Both the position numbers and the translations under genes were made by a program. A stretch of 64,000 nucleotides of DNA, taken from positions 1 through 64,000 of the forward strand of contig DGQT01000043.1 of the NCBI GenBank assembly GCA_002390845.1, read 5' to 3'. Positions 1-9,036 of this stretch are shown here, in pieces (positions within the stretch are counted from its first letter, which is position 1; the number at the start of each line of letters is the position of its first letter). Source of the stretch: Chitinophagaceae bacterium UBA4407. Lineage in GTDB: Bacteria; Bacteroidota; Bacteroidia; Chitinophagales; Chitinophagaceae. The notes under the pieces were generated by a model. It made no database searches and was not told the origin of the DNA. It saw nothing but the letters and a program-made list of their open reading frames with translations.

Positions 1-58
1 AAGAGTGCGATGCAACGATGTTCAATGCCTGCACGATTGCCGGGTCAATCATTATTCA
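1..58. repeat. Paired-arm repeat P0, R arm (partner outside window)
   Basis: A slightly decayed R arm: an A-type core with one change (GTGCGATGCAAC) and an outer end GCCGGGTCAA. It lies just beyond the coxL stop codon. Its L partner, if the alternation seen in the rest of the window holds, should lie to the left of the window. Confidence 0.7.
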
Positions 59-80
59 ACTTTTTTTTAAAGAGCTCTTA

Positions 81-2453
81 CTACTGCATGGCGCGCCAAA
101 CTCTTTCTGAAGTCAGCGGCATGCGGATGTCTTTTACTTTATGACCGCCGCTCCACAGCGCATCGATAACAGCATTTACCACAGCAGGTGTAGAACCGAT
201 ACATCCGGCCTCGCCTGCGCCTTTTACGCCGAGCGGGTTATGCGGACAAGGCGTAACCTGTGTGCCTGTTTCGATCATTGGGAAGTCATCGGCACGTGGC
301 ATGCAATAATCCATATAAGATCCATTGGTCAACTGGCCGTTCTCGTCGTATTCAGCGCCTTCGAACAATGCCTGCCCAACGCCCTGCACCACGCCGCCAT
401 GAATCTGTCCATCCACGATCATCGGGTTGATGATATTTCCTACATCATCTACGGCTACAAAACGTTTTAACTGCACCTTGCCGGTTTCTTTATCCACTTC
501 AACCACTGCTATATGGCAACCGAAGGGATAAGTGAAATTGGTGGGATCGTAGAAGCTACTGAAATCGAGGCCAGGTTCTAACCCTGCAGGATAATGATGC
601 GGAACATAAGCGGTTAAAGCAACATCGGCAAAGGCAACAGATTTGTCTGTACCTTTTACCGTGAATTTGCCCTCTGCGAATTCAATATCATCGGCATTTG
701 CCTCCAGTTTATGCGCTGCGATCTTCTTTCCTTTTTCCACAATTTTTTCAATACTTTTTACAATTGCGGAGCCACCAACAGCGAGGCTTCTTGAACCATA
801 AGTACCCATGCCAAAAGCAACGGATTCACTGTCGCCGTGGATGATTTCGACATCGTCCATCGGTATGCCAAGTTTATCGGCAACGACCTGTGCGAAAGTA
901 GTTTCATGCCCCTGGCCGTGAGAGTGTGAACCGGTGTACACACTTACTTTGCCGGTTGGCTGCACACGCACCTGGCCTACTTCATACAAGCCGGCCCTTG
1001 CGCCAAGTGAACCAACAACGGCCGATGGTGCGATACCACAAGCTTCGATGTAGGTAGAAAATCCAATGCCTATTAATTTACCGTTATTGGCGGCTTCTTT
1101 CTGCGCTTTACGAAGGTCTGCATAACCCAGCATTTCGAGGCCTTTCTCTAATACACCATGATAGTTGCCACTGTCGTATTGCAATGCAACCTGTGTCTGG
1201 TAGCCTGGCTGAGTTACTCCATCAAATGGAGGGATAAAGTTTTTAAAACGGAGTTTAGCAGGATCCATATTCATTTCATGGGCAGCAAGGTCCATCAGGC
1301 GTTCAAGCAGGTAAGTCGCTTCGGGCCTTCCTGCACCACGGTATGCGTCTACGGCAGTAGTGTTAGTAAAGGTAGCTGTTACATCCACATTGATCTTTGG
1401 TGTGGTATATAAGCCCTGCAGTAATGTGCCATGCAGATAGGTAGGAACACAGGATGCGAAAGTTGATAAATAGGCACCAAGGTTTGCAAAGGTCTTAACC
1501 CTGAGAGCAGTAATATTTCCATCGGCATCGAAACCCATATCGGCTTTGGTTATGTGGTCACGTCCATGCGCATCCAATAAAAAGCTTTCACTTCTTGTAG
1601 AGGTCCACTTAACAGGCCGTTTGATTTTCCTCGTAGCCCAGGTAAGCAATGCTTCTTCAGTATAATGGAAGATCTTGCTTCCGAAACCACCACCTACATC
1701 GGGACCAACCACACGCACTTTTTGCTCCGGAATACCGAGTACAAATGCGCACATCAACAACCTTATCAGGTGTGGGTTCTGGGTACTGGTGTATAAAGTG
1801 TATTTATCGCCATATTCGTCATAGCTGGCATTGTAAGCCCTTGGCTCGATTGCATTCGGTATCAGCCGTTGGTTTACAAATTCCAGCGAGGTCACGTGTG
1901 CAGAAGTAGCGAGAGCTGCGTTCACTTCATCGATTGGGTTACCCAAAGCCCAGTCGTAACAGGTATTATTGGGAACATCATCATGCACTAATGGAGCGCC
2001 TGCTTCAGCAGCTTTTGAAGCATCTACAACAGCAGGTAATTCTTCGTATTCTACCACAACGGCTTCTGCTGCATCAACAGCCTGCGCCTGGGTTTCTGCA
2101 ATAACGATAGCAATGGCATCACCGGCATGTCTTGCCTTGTCGGCAACAAGCAGGGGATGCTTCGGCTCTTTCATCAGGTCGCCGTTTTTGAAATTCACCT
2201 GCCAGCCACAGGGAACACCGTTTACGGCAGCTACATCGGCACCGGTGAAAATGGCAACCACACCGGGCATTGCTTTCGCTTCGGTTATGTCAACACTTAA
2301 GATTTTTGCATGCCCGTATGGGCTGCGCACAAAGCTTGCATAGGTTTGATGCGGCAGTACGATATCATCTGTATAGCGGCCATGGCCTGTAATGAATCTC
2401 TTGTCTTCTACGCGTTTTACTGATTTTCCTATCAGTCCGTTTGTTGTGCTCAT
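81..2453 (-). CDS. Molybdenum hydroxylase large subunit (CoxL/xanthine dehydrogenase family)
   Basis: A 790-residue molybdopterin-binding subunit of the xanthine dehydrogenase/aerobic CO dehydrogenase family. It binds the Mo cofactor and oxidises its substrate by hydroxylation, with electrons passing to the CoxS iron-sulfur subunit. Seen: an N-terminal alpha/beta hammerhead domain (about residues 15-130), a GGGFGSK loop (254-260), an AYRGAGR active-site loop (370-376) and a GAGE motif with the likely catalytic Glu748. True CO dehydrogenases (form I) carry a Cys in the AYxCSFR loop; this is the form II loop, so CO is probably not the main substrate and the real substrate is unknown. The start codon overlaps the coxS stop by 4 nt (ATGA), which implies translational coupling. 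No FAD (CoxM) subunit is in the window; it could lie just left of it. Confidence 0.93.
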   Translation of the reverse strand: MSTTNGLIGKSVKRVEDKRFITGHGRYTDDIVLPHQTYASFVRSPYGHAKILSVDITEAKAMPGVVAIFTGADVAAVNGVPCGWQVNFKNGDLMKEPKHPLLVADKARHAGDAIAIVIAETQAQAVDAAEAVVVEYEELPAVVDASKAAEAGAPLVHDDVPNNTCYDWALGNPIDEVNAALATSAHVTSLEFVNQRLIPNAIEPRAYNASYDEYGDKYTLYTSTQNPHLIRLLMCAFVLGIPEQKVRVVGPDVGGGFGSKIFHYTEEALLTWATRKIKRPVKWTSTRSESFLLDAHGRDHITKADMGFDADGNITALRVKTFANLGAYLSTFASCVPTYLHGTLLQGLYTTPKINVDVTATFTNTTAVDAYRGAGRPEATYLLERLMDLAAHEMNMDPAKLRFKNFIPPFDGVTQPGYQTQVALQYDSGNYHGVLEKGLEMLGYADLRKAQKEAANNGKLIGIGFSTYIEACGIAPSAVVGSLGARAGLYEVGQVRVQPTGKVSVYTGSHSHGQGHETTFAQVVADKLGIPMDDVEIIHGDSESVAFGMGTYGSRSLAVGGSAIVKSIEKIVEKGKKIAAHKLEANADDIEFAEGKFTVKGTDKSVAFADVALTAYVPHHYPAGLEPGLDFSSFYDPTNFTYPFGCHIAVVEVDKETGKVQLKRFVAVDDVGNIINPMIVDGQIHGGVVQGVGQALFEGAEYDENGQLTNGSYMDYCMPRADDFPMIETGTQVTPCPHNPLGVKGAGEAGCIGSTPAVVNAVIDALWSGGHKVKDIRMPLTSERVWRAMQ

Positions 2454-2932
2454 ACAGTAACCTCCTTCATTTTAGCGGCAGCATACTGCACTGATTTTAC
2501 AATGTTGTGATAGCCTGTGCAGCGGCAGAAATTGCCCTCAAGCCCGGCACGGATTTCTTCTTCCGTCGGGTCAGCACAGTTTTGGAGAATGTCAGCGGCA
2601 GTCATAATCATACCTGGTGTGCAGAAGCCGCACTGCAGGCCATGACATTCGCGGAAACCTTCCTGTAACGGATGCAGTTCGCCATCGCTGGCAGCAATGC
2701 CTTCAATGGTGGTGACTTCGCAACCATCTGCCTGAACAGCAAGCATGGTGCAACTCTTGGTGGCTTTGCCGTTTACATGAATGGTGCAGGCGCCGCAACT
2801 GCTTGTATCGCAGCCAACATGTGTGCCCGTCAGCCGGAGCACATCCCGCAGGTAATTCACCAGCAACAATCGTGGCTCAACATCATGGCTGTTCGCCACT
2901 CCGTTGACAGTAACATTGATTCTAATGCTCAT
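2450..2932 (-). CDS. Molybdenum hydroxylase small [2Fe-2S] subunit (CoxS-like)
   Basis: A 160-residue iron-sulfur subunit that carries electrons from the Mo centre of the large subunit. The plant-type [2Fe-2S] ligands are Cys41, Cys46, Cys49 and Cys61. The C-terminal helical [2Fe-2S] domain has Cys101, Cys104, Cys136 and Cys138, with the CGFCTPG and CRCTGY motifs usual for the family. Length is normal. It is the first gene of a two-gene unit with the large subunit, and a B-type L repeat arm lies about 45 nt upstream of its start. Confidence 0.95.
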   Translation of the reverse strand: MSIRINVTVNGVANSHDVEPRLLLVNYLRDVLRLTGTHVGCDTSSCGACTIHVNGKATKSCTMLAVQADGCEVTTIEGIAASDGELHPLQEGFRECHGLQCGFCTPGMIMTAADILQNCADPTEEEIRAGLEGNFCRCTGYHNIVKSVQYAAAKMKEVTV

Positions 2933-2976
2933 GGATTTTCTATTTTAAAAATTTGAATGATTGAAGCAAATCGTTT

Positions 2977-3045
2977 TTTGGTTTTGGCCGCCAGCTTCAG
3001 ATTATGTGGCATCGCCGGTTGTGTCACTCACTTCAAGGTTCGGTT
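2977..3045. repeat. Paired-arm repeat P1, L arm (B core)
   Basis: L arm with core GTTGTGTCACTCACTT at 3018-3033, filling the gap between the coxS start and the coxG stop. Its R partner is at 3836-3888, so the pair brackets coxG. The following bases (TTCGGTTTTCATGGCAAC) match the tail of the C-type core. Confidence 0.8.
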
Positions 3046-3046
3046 T

Positions 3047-3487
3047 TCATGGCAACAGTTCCTTCTCCATATTCGTAAAGAATTGTTTGCTTAAGGTGTT
3101 GGCAACACTACCAATCAATCGCTGACCCATGCTGGCCAGCATACCGGATAATTTTACATCACCATCAAATGACACTTCTGTTTTACTTTCTTCAACAGGT
3201 GTGAGACTTATTTTAATGGCCGCACTTGCATTACCTACTTTGCTGTTCTGCTGAACTTTTAATGTAAAACCTTTTTCCTGTACCACTTCCTCCATTTGCA
3301 GGCTGCCACTGAAGGCAGCGCTTACTGGTCCCAGCTTTACACCGAGTGTTGATTTGAAATTCGTGTCATCGATCCTTTCTAATTTGGTAACACCGGGAAC
3401 AATACGGGCAAGTGTATCTGTATCCATTAATAAAGCCCAAACTTTAACGGGTGAAGCATCGATAACATGGTTTCCTGTTAGCTGCAT
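3047..3487 (-). CDS. CoxG-like SRPBCC family protein
   Basis: A 146-residue protein of the CoxG (carbon monoxide dehydrogenase subunit G) branch of the SRPBCC/START fold, a helix-grip ligand-binding domain. In carboxydotrophs CoxG helps place the enzyme at the membrane. Here it stands upstream of coxS-coxL in the same direction but is separated by a repeat arm, so whether it shares their transcript is open. The sequence shows the family N-terminus (HVIDASPVKVWALLMD, residues 7-22) and the usual GDVKLSGMLASMGQRL segment near residue 110-125. No signal peptide. Confidence 0.85.
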   Translation of the reverse strand: MQLTGNHVIDASPVKVWALLMDTDTLARIVPGVTKLERIDDTNFKSTLGVKLGPVSAAFSGSLQMEEVVQEKGFTLKVQQNSKVGNASAAIKISLTPVEESKTEVSFDGDVKLSGMLASMGQRLIGSVANTLSKQFFTNMEKELLP

Positions 3488-3768
3488 AATATGGCAATTT
3501 GAAAAAAAATAACCGGGCAGAATTAAAGCCTGGCAAATAATCGTTAACTCCCTTTTTCATATGGGGCTATTAAGTTAATGAAAAACTTTATCGATGGTGA
3601 TGTTTTTATCAATATTCATGTTAATTTTTTTTGAATCCATTTAATACTTCTATGTAAGTGAGATAAATATTGTGGTGCTCCTTTTCGCCCGGCATTTTGA
3701 TGTTGAATAAATTACTGGCAGCACAATTGCTCATGAACCATAGGTACACACAGGCACATGAAGGATAA

Positions 3769-3797
3769 CGGTCAGACGGCTTTGAGCCGTCAGACCG
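3769..3797. repeat. Short hairpin in the 3488-3995 gap
   Basis: A 12-bp inverted repeat (CGGTCAGACGGC / GCCGTCAGACCG) with one mismatch and a 5-nt loop, with no T-run on either side, so it is not an obvious terminator. The rest of the 500-bp gap shows only the P1 R arm and a short GTCATTCATCGG repeat near 3902. Confidence 0.6.
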
Positions 3798-3835
3798 ATG
3801 TTGCCATCTTCGCTTTGCCGATCATTGTTACTTCA

Positions 3836-3888
3836 GAGGAAGTGTGCGACGCAACAAAAGCCAAATCAAAGTGATAAAAGCCGGTTAC
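3836..3888. repeat. Paired-arm repeat P1, R arm (A core)
   Basis: R arm with core GTGTGCGACGCAAC at 3842-3855 and outer end AAAAGCCGGTTA. It lies upstream of coxG (minus strand) and of the barrel gene at 3996 (plus strand). Confidence 0.8.
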
Positions 3889-3995
3889 ATAAACGTCTTC
3901 TTCGTCATTCATCGGCCCGAATCTGTTATTAGGTAAGCTTTTGTTTTTTTGACCTGCCTTTGTTGCAAAACTTTGTGTCAACAAAAACAAAAACT

Positions 3996-4601
3996 ATGAA
4001 AAGAATATTCACAACACTAAGTTTGATCACAGCGTTTACTTTGGCTGCAAAAGCACAGAACTCGATACAGCTGAACTATGGTTTCAGAAAGCCATCGGGA
4101 ACAGAAGTAAACCAGGCATTCAGAAGCAATGATGGCGCCGGTATCACTTTTTTACACAAAGCACCTGGAAGCAACTGGGCTTTTGGCGGCACATGGACAT
4201 CTCAAAGCTTTTCAAGCGACAGCAACTATTTCGGCAGCGGCTATAAGACCTTTATGGATATCAATAATCTTTTGTTTTCCCTTAGAAAAGATGTGCGGTT
4301 TAAACGTGAGCATACCGTTTATTGGGGTATTGACCTTGGGTTGGCATATTATGACCAGTGCCAGACTGAGGGAAATAATAAAGATGAAATGGGTAATACG
4401 GGTTTTACAACCGGCTTTGTTTTAGGCAGCGACTGGAAAATTGATAACCGCTTCAGTATTGATGTGCATGGCTCATATCACTATACCTATACAGATGATA
4501 TTCGCTATGCGGATAAATTCACTGTATCGGATTTTAAATACTGGGGCCTTAATCTTGGCGTAAAATACCAGTTTGGTAAGGCTGTAAAAAAGCAAGGTTA
4601 A
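3996..4601 (+). CDS. Outer-membrane beta-barrel protein
   Basis: A 201-residue protein with a clear signal peptide (residues 1-20, ending AKAQ) followed by alternating aromatic/polar strands and a final strand YWGLNLGVKYQFG, typical of small Bacteroidota barrels. ATG at 3996 is chosen because the signal peptide starts there; an upstream in-frame TTG adds only non-signal residues. Function unknown. It stands directly upstream of the two kinase genes and could be their target or sensor partner, but nothing proves this. Confidence 0.8.
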   Translation: MKRIFTTLSLITAFTLAAKAQNSIQLNYGFRKPSGTEVNQAFRSNDGAGITFLHKAPGSNWAFGGTWTSQSFSSDSNYFGSGYKTFMDINNLLFSLRKDVRFKREHTVYWGIDLGLAYYDQCQTEGNNKDEMGNTGFTTGFVLGSDWKIDNRFSIDVHGSYHYTYTDDIRYADKFTVSDFKYWGLNLGVKYQFGKAVKKQG

Positions 4602-4690
4602 AGTATATTCGTCATTCGTCGGGCGATACCGGTCATTCATCGGTAATAAAAACGGCGCCAATAAAAAGATACACAATTTAGCGGGTTAAG

Positions 4691-5773
4691 ATGTTGCAGA
4701 ATCCATATATAAAAGGTGTTTCGAAAAGTATCCATTTCTGGTTACCGGTTGCGGCATTCGGTGTGTTTTTCCTGTTGCTTGGTTTGTTGCATTATGTTAA
4801 TACAGGCAATGCTATACAGGGATTCGATATGCCCGGTTTACTGAGAGAAGGCTGGCTTGTGATTGTTCAGTTGATCATTACACTCTATTTTATTTTTTAC
4901 AGCATACAGTTCTTTGACAGGAAATTTCAGCGCAAAGGTTTTTCCATCAGGTATTATATCTATGAAATGATCTTTGTTTTGGTGATCGGTTTTTTGATCA
5001 ACGGGTTCTTTCATTTATTGTTTGCGACATTTATTGTGGTGCCTGAGGACGATGTGAAAAGCCTTGAACAAAGAATGGTGAACCTGGAGGAGATGATGCA
5101 GATACTCTTACTAATGATATATGGATTAATGACCGGTTTCAGGATATTCAAAAACCTTCAGCAAAAACAAATGGAGGTTTTACAGTGGCAGAAAGAGTTT
5201 GCGCAGACACAATTCGAAGCTTTAAAAAACCAGTTGAACCCGCATTTTTTGTTCAACAGTTTAAGCGTGCTTACCTCACTTGTTTATGCAGATGCGGATA
5301 GAGCGGAGGAGTTTATAGAAAAGCTTTCCCGCACTTACCGCTACCTCCTTGACCAGCGGGAAAAGGAAGCGGTTAAGCTATCACTCGAACTTGAGTTCCT
5401 GAAAAACTTCCGGTTTCTTACTGAGCAGCGCTATGGAAACAAGTTGCAGATAACCGAACAAATTCAGCATGATACTGATCAGCTCTTTATTCTGCCACAT
5501 ACCTTGCTTGTATTGATGGAGTATATCATCGGCAGCAATACCATGTCAGCAAAAAAGCCTTTGCATATTGAGGTGACTGTTACGCCAAAAGCTTTGTTCA
5601 TCCGACATTCTTTGCAGCCAAAAGACTTGCAGACTGCGCATCTGCTGGATCAATACAATAGCCTCAAGTCAAGATACGCCGATATGAAAAAGAGTATGGA
5701 AGAATCGGCGGATGAGATTGCGGGAATGGTCACCATTAAAACTCTATTATTCTACCTGAATGATAAGCAATAA
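4691..5773 (+). CDS. LytS-type sensor kinase with degenerate ATPase domain
   Basis: A 360-residue membrane protein with about four transmembrane segments (residues 15-150) and a HisKA-type LytS/YehU domain. The phospho-acceptor His185 sits in a well-kept NPHFLFNSLSVL motif. The ATP-binding part is badly eroded: where the next gene has VENAVKHN, this one has MEYIIGSN, and there is no GIGLDN loop. It probably cannot bind ATP in the normal way and may act as a phospho-acceptor or allosteric half of a heterodimer. The gene overlaps the next kinase by 14 nt, so the two are made together. Confidence 0.88.
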   Translation: MLQNPYIKGVSKSIHFWLPVAAFGVFFLLLGLLHYVNTGNAIQGFDMPGLLREGWLVIVQLIITLYFIFYSIQFFDRKFQRKGFSIRYYIYEMIFVLVIGFLINGFFHLLFATFIVVPEDDVKSLEQRMVNLEEMMQILLLMIYGLMTGFRIFKNLQQKQMEVLQWQKEFAQTQFEALKNQLNPHFLFNSLSVLTSLVYADADRAEEFIEKLSRTYRYLLDQREKEAVKLSLELEFLKNFRFLTEQRYGNKLQITEQIQHDTDQLFILPHTLLVLMEYIIGSNTMSAKKPLHIEVTVTPKALFIRHSLQPKDLQTAHLLDQYNSLKSRYADMKKSMEESADEIAGMVTIKTLLFYLNDKQ

Positions 5774-6812
5774 CAAAACAGCTATAATAAAACTTCCGGT
5801 TTTAAAGTTCAGCCTTATTACGTTGCTGACACTGGCTGTTTTGTTTCCATCATTGTTTGCCATCATCACCAGGAATTTTGTTCCACTTGCATTTGCGAGA
5901 GATGTAGGTGTTACTGCGGCTTTGAATGTGTGTTCTGTTTTGCTTATTTACAGCATTAATTTTTCGTTCAATCAAATCTTCAGGCAAAAAGTAAATGCCT
6001 GGTTCCGTTATCCTCTTGAATATGCCCTGGTGATGTATGTCTCTTTCTGGTACCTGTATTTGTTTTACAGGATTATGACGGGCGATGAAAGCTATGCGGC
6101 CTATCTTTTAAATGTGGGCTGGCAATACCGGCAATACATTGTAATGAACCTGATCGGGGCGTCATTCACCTATATGTTCATTACCGGTTTAAATCTTTAT
6201 CAACTGATGCAGGAAAAGGCGGCGCAGGCAGAACGGCTGGAAAAAGAATATGCACAGGTTAGGTTGCAGGCTTTGAGAAGCCAGGTGAATCCGCATTTTC
6301 TATTCAATAGCCTAAGCGTACTCTCTTCCCTGGTGCATGTGGATGCGGCAACTTCGGAAAAGTTTATCGTGCAGTTGTCAAAAGCATACAGGTATATATT
6401 GGATCAGAAAGATGCAGAAATGGTGACACTGCGAAGCGAGCTTGATTTCCTGGAGTCATATTTCTTTTTATTGCAGATACGGTTCAGCAACAAAGTGCTT
6501 TTGCATAACAAAGTCCAGGCTGATAAAGAAGCATATATGCTGCCTCCTTTAACTTTACAATTACTGGTGGAGAATGCAGTAAAGCATAATAAAATGTCTG
6601 CATCGGAGCCATTGGAAATAAACATTTATAACGACGATAGCAGGATCGTTGTTGAGAATAATGTAAGCGTAAGAGATCAGCATGAAGTTTCAACAGGCAT
6701 CGGCCTTGATAACATCCGCAAACGCATTGCCTTTATCTCAAAGGAGCCTGTCATCATTGAACAAAACGATCAAATTTTTAAAGTAAGTGTACCACTCAAA
6801 AAAATAAAGTGA
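5760..6812 (+). CDS. LytS-type sensor histidine kinase, intact
   Basis: A 350-residue integral membrane kinase. About four transmembrane helices (18-150) precede a coiled linker and the His kinase domain with His179 in NPHFLFNSL. The N-box is ENAVKHN (271-277) and the G-box GIGLDN (313-318), so the ATP site is complete. It is a paralogue of the preceding gene, from which it differs mainly in keeping these ATP motifs. Its stop lies one base before the start codon of the LytTR regulator, so the cognate regulator is clear from context. The signal sensed is unknown; the transmembrane part has no recognised sensor domain. Confidence 0.92.
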   Translation: MISNNKTAIIKLPVLKFSLITLLTLAVLFPSLFAIITRNFVPLAFARDVGVTAALNVCSVLLIYSINFSFNQIFRQKVNAWFRYPLEYALVMYVSFWYLYLFYRIMTGDESYAAYLLNVGWQYRQYIVMNLIGASFTYMFITGLNLYQLMQEKAAQAERLEKEYAQVRLQALRSQVNPHFLFNSLSVLSSLVHVDAATSEKFIVQLSKAYRYILDQKDAEMVTLRSELDFLESYFFLLQIRFSNKVLLHNKVQADKEAYMLPPLTLQLLVENAVKHNKMSASEPLEINIYNDDSRIVVENNVSVRDQHEVSTGIGLDNIRKRIAFISKEPVIIEQNDQIFKVSVPLKKIK

Positions 6813-6813
6813 T

Positions 6814-7569
6814 ATGAAAGTTGTAATCATCGAAGACGAGCAACTTACTGCGCAGCGACTGGAAAATATGCTGCGCAAATATGACGCGACTATCGACATA
6901 CAGGCAACACTGCCTTCGGTTGCAGAGTCTGTAGATTGGTTCAAAACCAATCCAGATCCTGACCTGGTGTTTATGGATATTCATCTCGAAGATGGGCAAA
7001 GCTTCAGCATATTTGAAACGATCAATCTTGATGTGCCGGTGATCTTTACAACGGCATACGATGAGTATATGATCAAGGCATTCAAGGTGAACAGCGTTGA
7101 TTACCTGATGAAACCTTTGAACTACGAAGAATTGGTTCAGGCAATCGAAAAATATAAAAGGCTACATGCGCAACATGCAAGCCCGAATCTTGATACGCTC
7201 ATTCAATCGATTCAACAAAAGGAAGTTGCCTATAAAGACCGCTTTCTTGTTTCCATTGGTTCGAGATTACGCACGATTGAGCTTCCCGAAATTCAATATT
7301 TCTACAGCGCTGAAAAGATCACGTTTCTTGTAACAAAAGAGAACCAGCGGTTCCCGATCGATTACAGTCTTGATAAGATCAGTTGCATGCTCGATCCGAA
7401 ACTGTTTTTCCGTATCAACAGGCAAATGATGGTGAAGCTTTCTGCCATCGCCAACATACATGTGTACCCGAAAGGTAAGCTGCGGGTCGATCTCCATCCC
7501 GCAATGAAAGAAGAAGTTTTTGTAAGCCTCGACCGTGTTGTTGAGTTTAAGGAATGGCTTGGCAAGTAA
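6814..7569 (+). CDS. LytTR-family response regulator
   Basis: A 251-residue regulator with an N-terminal receiver (acidic residues E7/D8, phospho-acceptor Asp55, T80, Lys100) and a C-terminal LytTR DNA-binding domain (about 145-250). It is phosphorylated by the kinases encoded just upstream, the start being 2 nt after the second kinase. Its own targets are not visible; LytTR regulators usually bind paired sites upstream of promoters, and none was recognised here. Confidence 0.94.
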   Translation: MKVVIIEDEQLTAQRLENMLRKYDATIDIQATLPSVAESVDWFKTNPDPDLVFMDIHLEDGQSFSIFETINLDVPVIFTTAYDEYMIKAFKVNSVDYLMKPLNYEELVQAIEKYKRLHAQHASPNLDTLIQSIQQKEVAYKDRFLVSIGSRLRTIELPEIQYFYSAEKITFLVTKENQRFPIDYSLDKISCMLDPKLFFRINRQMMVKLSAIANIHVYPKGKLRVDLHPAMKEEVFVSLDRVVEFKEWLGK

Positions 7570-7574
7570 AATTA

Positions 7575-7723
7575 TTTTTATGGGCCCGGCTTTTGTTCTC
7601 CGTGGCAACGCCTGTTGCGTCGCACTCTTGTACACGTGAAACGTGAATCGCCAATCGTGAAAACTGAACCACAATTGCCGATTCACGCACCGGACGTACA
7701 AGTGAGTGACACAACCAAAGCTG
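7575..7723. repeat. Paired-arm repeat P2 (A/B), compact
   Basis: L arm begins 6 nt after the LytTR stop (TTTTTATGGGCCCGGC) with A core at 7614-7633; R arm has B core (GTACAAGTGAGTGACACAAC, 7696-7715). The loop contains a nested 18-bp inverted repeat, 7642-7659 against 7670-7687, with 2 mismatches. Confidence 0.85.
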
Positions 7724-7758
7724 AAAAATATTCCAAAGTTTATTAAAAAAATATCGTC

Positions 7759-8088
7759 ATGTTTATCGGACATTTTGCAATGGCATTTGCTGCCAAAAAA
7801 GTTGACAATAAACCTTCGCTTGGCACTACATTCTTTGCGGCGCAATGGCTTGATCTTTTGTGGCCTGTTTTGTTGCTCACCGGGACTGAATCTGCCCGGA
7901 TTGCACCTGCAGGAAGTGCTATTCCACTGGAGTTTATCAATTACCTGGTATCGCACAGTTTATTATTTGTGCTCTTTTGGTCATTGTTGTTTGGTGTGCT
8001 TTACTACATGGTAAAGCGAAATTTTAAAAGCGCCCTGGGCAGATGCAAATCGTACACCAGTAACTTAGTTTCAACATTCGTCGGCTGA
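7759..8088 (+). pseudogene. Truncated small membrane protein
   Basis: A 109-residue reading frame starting MFIGHFAMAFAAKK, with two hydrophobic segments and a conserved-looking SHSLLFVLFWSLLFGVLYY stretch. The start resembles a family of Bacteroidota membrane proteins that, as I recall, are about twice this length. Here the last 20 residues (from about GRCKSYTSN) lose membrane character and run into a GTCATTC-type repeat near 8072, so the gene looks cut off. It may still be expressed as a short protein. Function unknown. Confidence 0.5.
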
Positions 8089-8160
8089 AACTGGTCATTC
8101 TTCTTCTTTGCTTTTTTTAAGGGCATCCGTTTTTGTCATTTTGCTGTACAATCTAAAAAA

Positions 8161-8946
8161 ATGAAACAGGTAAACTTTTTAAAAGCCATTGCAGGATTTC
8201 TTATCCTCTTTATAAGTTATCACGCTGCTGAATATGCCATTCTTTTTTTAAATAGCCCCGGTTTGTTTCTTGCTGGCTTCATCACTTTTTTTGCACTGAT
8301 TTTTATTGTAGCAAAGTGGAACGGATTTTCGGTGAAGGAGTTGGGGCTTGCACTCAATAAGAAGACAGTTTTTTATTTTTTCTGGGGCCTGGCGATTGGC
8401 CTTTTTTATGCAGGATCTGCATTTGTAATTAGTCTTTTAACCAGTATGGAACGCATCAGTTTTGTGCCGGCTCCGGAAGTCTTTATCGGTCAAACGCTCT
8501 ACTTTGCTTCAGGAACGGTGCTTACCTCTTTTTCTGAAGATATTTTTACACGTGGCTATATTTATAAATTCCTGCAACATAAGTTAAATACGTATTTACT
8601 GGCATTGCTTTCCGCAACGGTTTTTGTGCTCAATCATATTTACCGTTACAACGATGGGGCTTTGTTATTTACACATCTGTTTGTTTTAGGCATTCTGCTG
8701 ATTATTCCCCTGATTATTACCGGGCAACTATGGCTTACAACCGGTATTCATCTTGGTATGAATATGATTTACCAGTTAACCAATAATGTAATGCATGTTG
8801 AAAATGGCAGTAATCACTTTTCTCCATTGGCTGTACTGGTTATTTGCGAGGCTGCGATCATACCCTTTGTGATCTTTATTTCTTATAAGTTTCGAAAATC
8901 TTTACCAGCAAAACAAAAAGGCCAAAACAGTTACATCATCTTTTAA
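8161..8946 (+). CDS. CPBP-family intramembrane metalloprotease
   Basis: A 261-residue protein with about eight membrane segments and the CPBP (CAAX protease and bacteriocin-processing) motifs: motif 1 as E126-D127-xxx-R131 (the second Glu of the usual EExxxR is Asp), motif 2 NHIYRYN with His159, motif 3 HLGMN with His197 and Asn201. These bind the catalytic metal inside the membrane. The substrate is unknown. It is followed by unrelated enzymes on the same strand. Confidence 0.88.
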   Translation: MKQVNFLKAIAGFLILFISYHAAEYAILFLNSPGLFLAGFITFFALIFIVAKWNGFSVKELGLALNKKTVFYFFWGLAIGLFYAGSAFVISLLTSMERISFVPAPEVFIGQTLYFASGTVLTSFSEDIFTRGYIYKFLQHKLNTYLLALLSATVFVLNHIYRYNDGALLFTHLFVLGILLIIPLIITGQLWLTTGIHLGMNMIYQLTNNVMHVENGSNHFSPLAVLVICEAAIIPFVIFISYKFRKSLPAKQKGQNSYIIF

Positions 8947-9036
8947 TAATGGCTGCCATTATTAATGCATGGCTATGCCCATACTTTACCGCGGGCATAT
9001 AAATTATAATTTATTACAAAACTCAAATAATAAGCA

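Noticed and set aside
1..52. A 17-codon minus-strand reading frame starting MIDPAIVQALN at 52 and open at the window edge, in the place where a CoxM gene might begin.
   Set aside because: It matches the paired-arm repeat consensus base for base over its length, and does not resemble the CoxM N-terminus.
81..2453. The large subunit as a true CO dehydrogenase.
   Set aside because: The active-site loop is AYRGAGR and lacks the Cys of form I enzymes.
7267..7956. A 229-codon minus-strand frame crossing the LytTR gene and repeat P2.
   Set aside because: It is antisense to a clear response regulator and runs through a palindromic repeat; no family resemblance.
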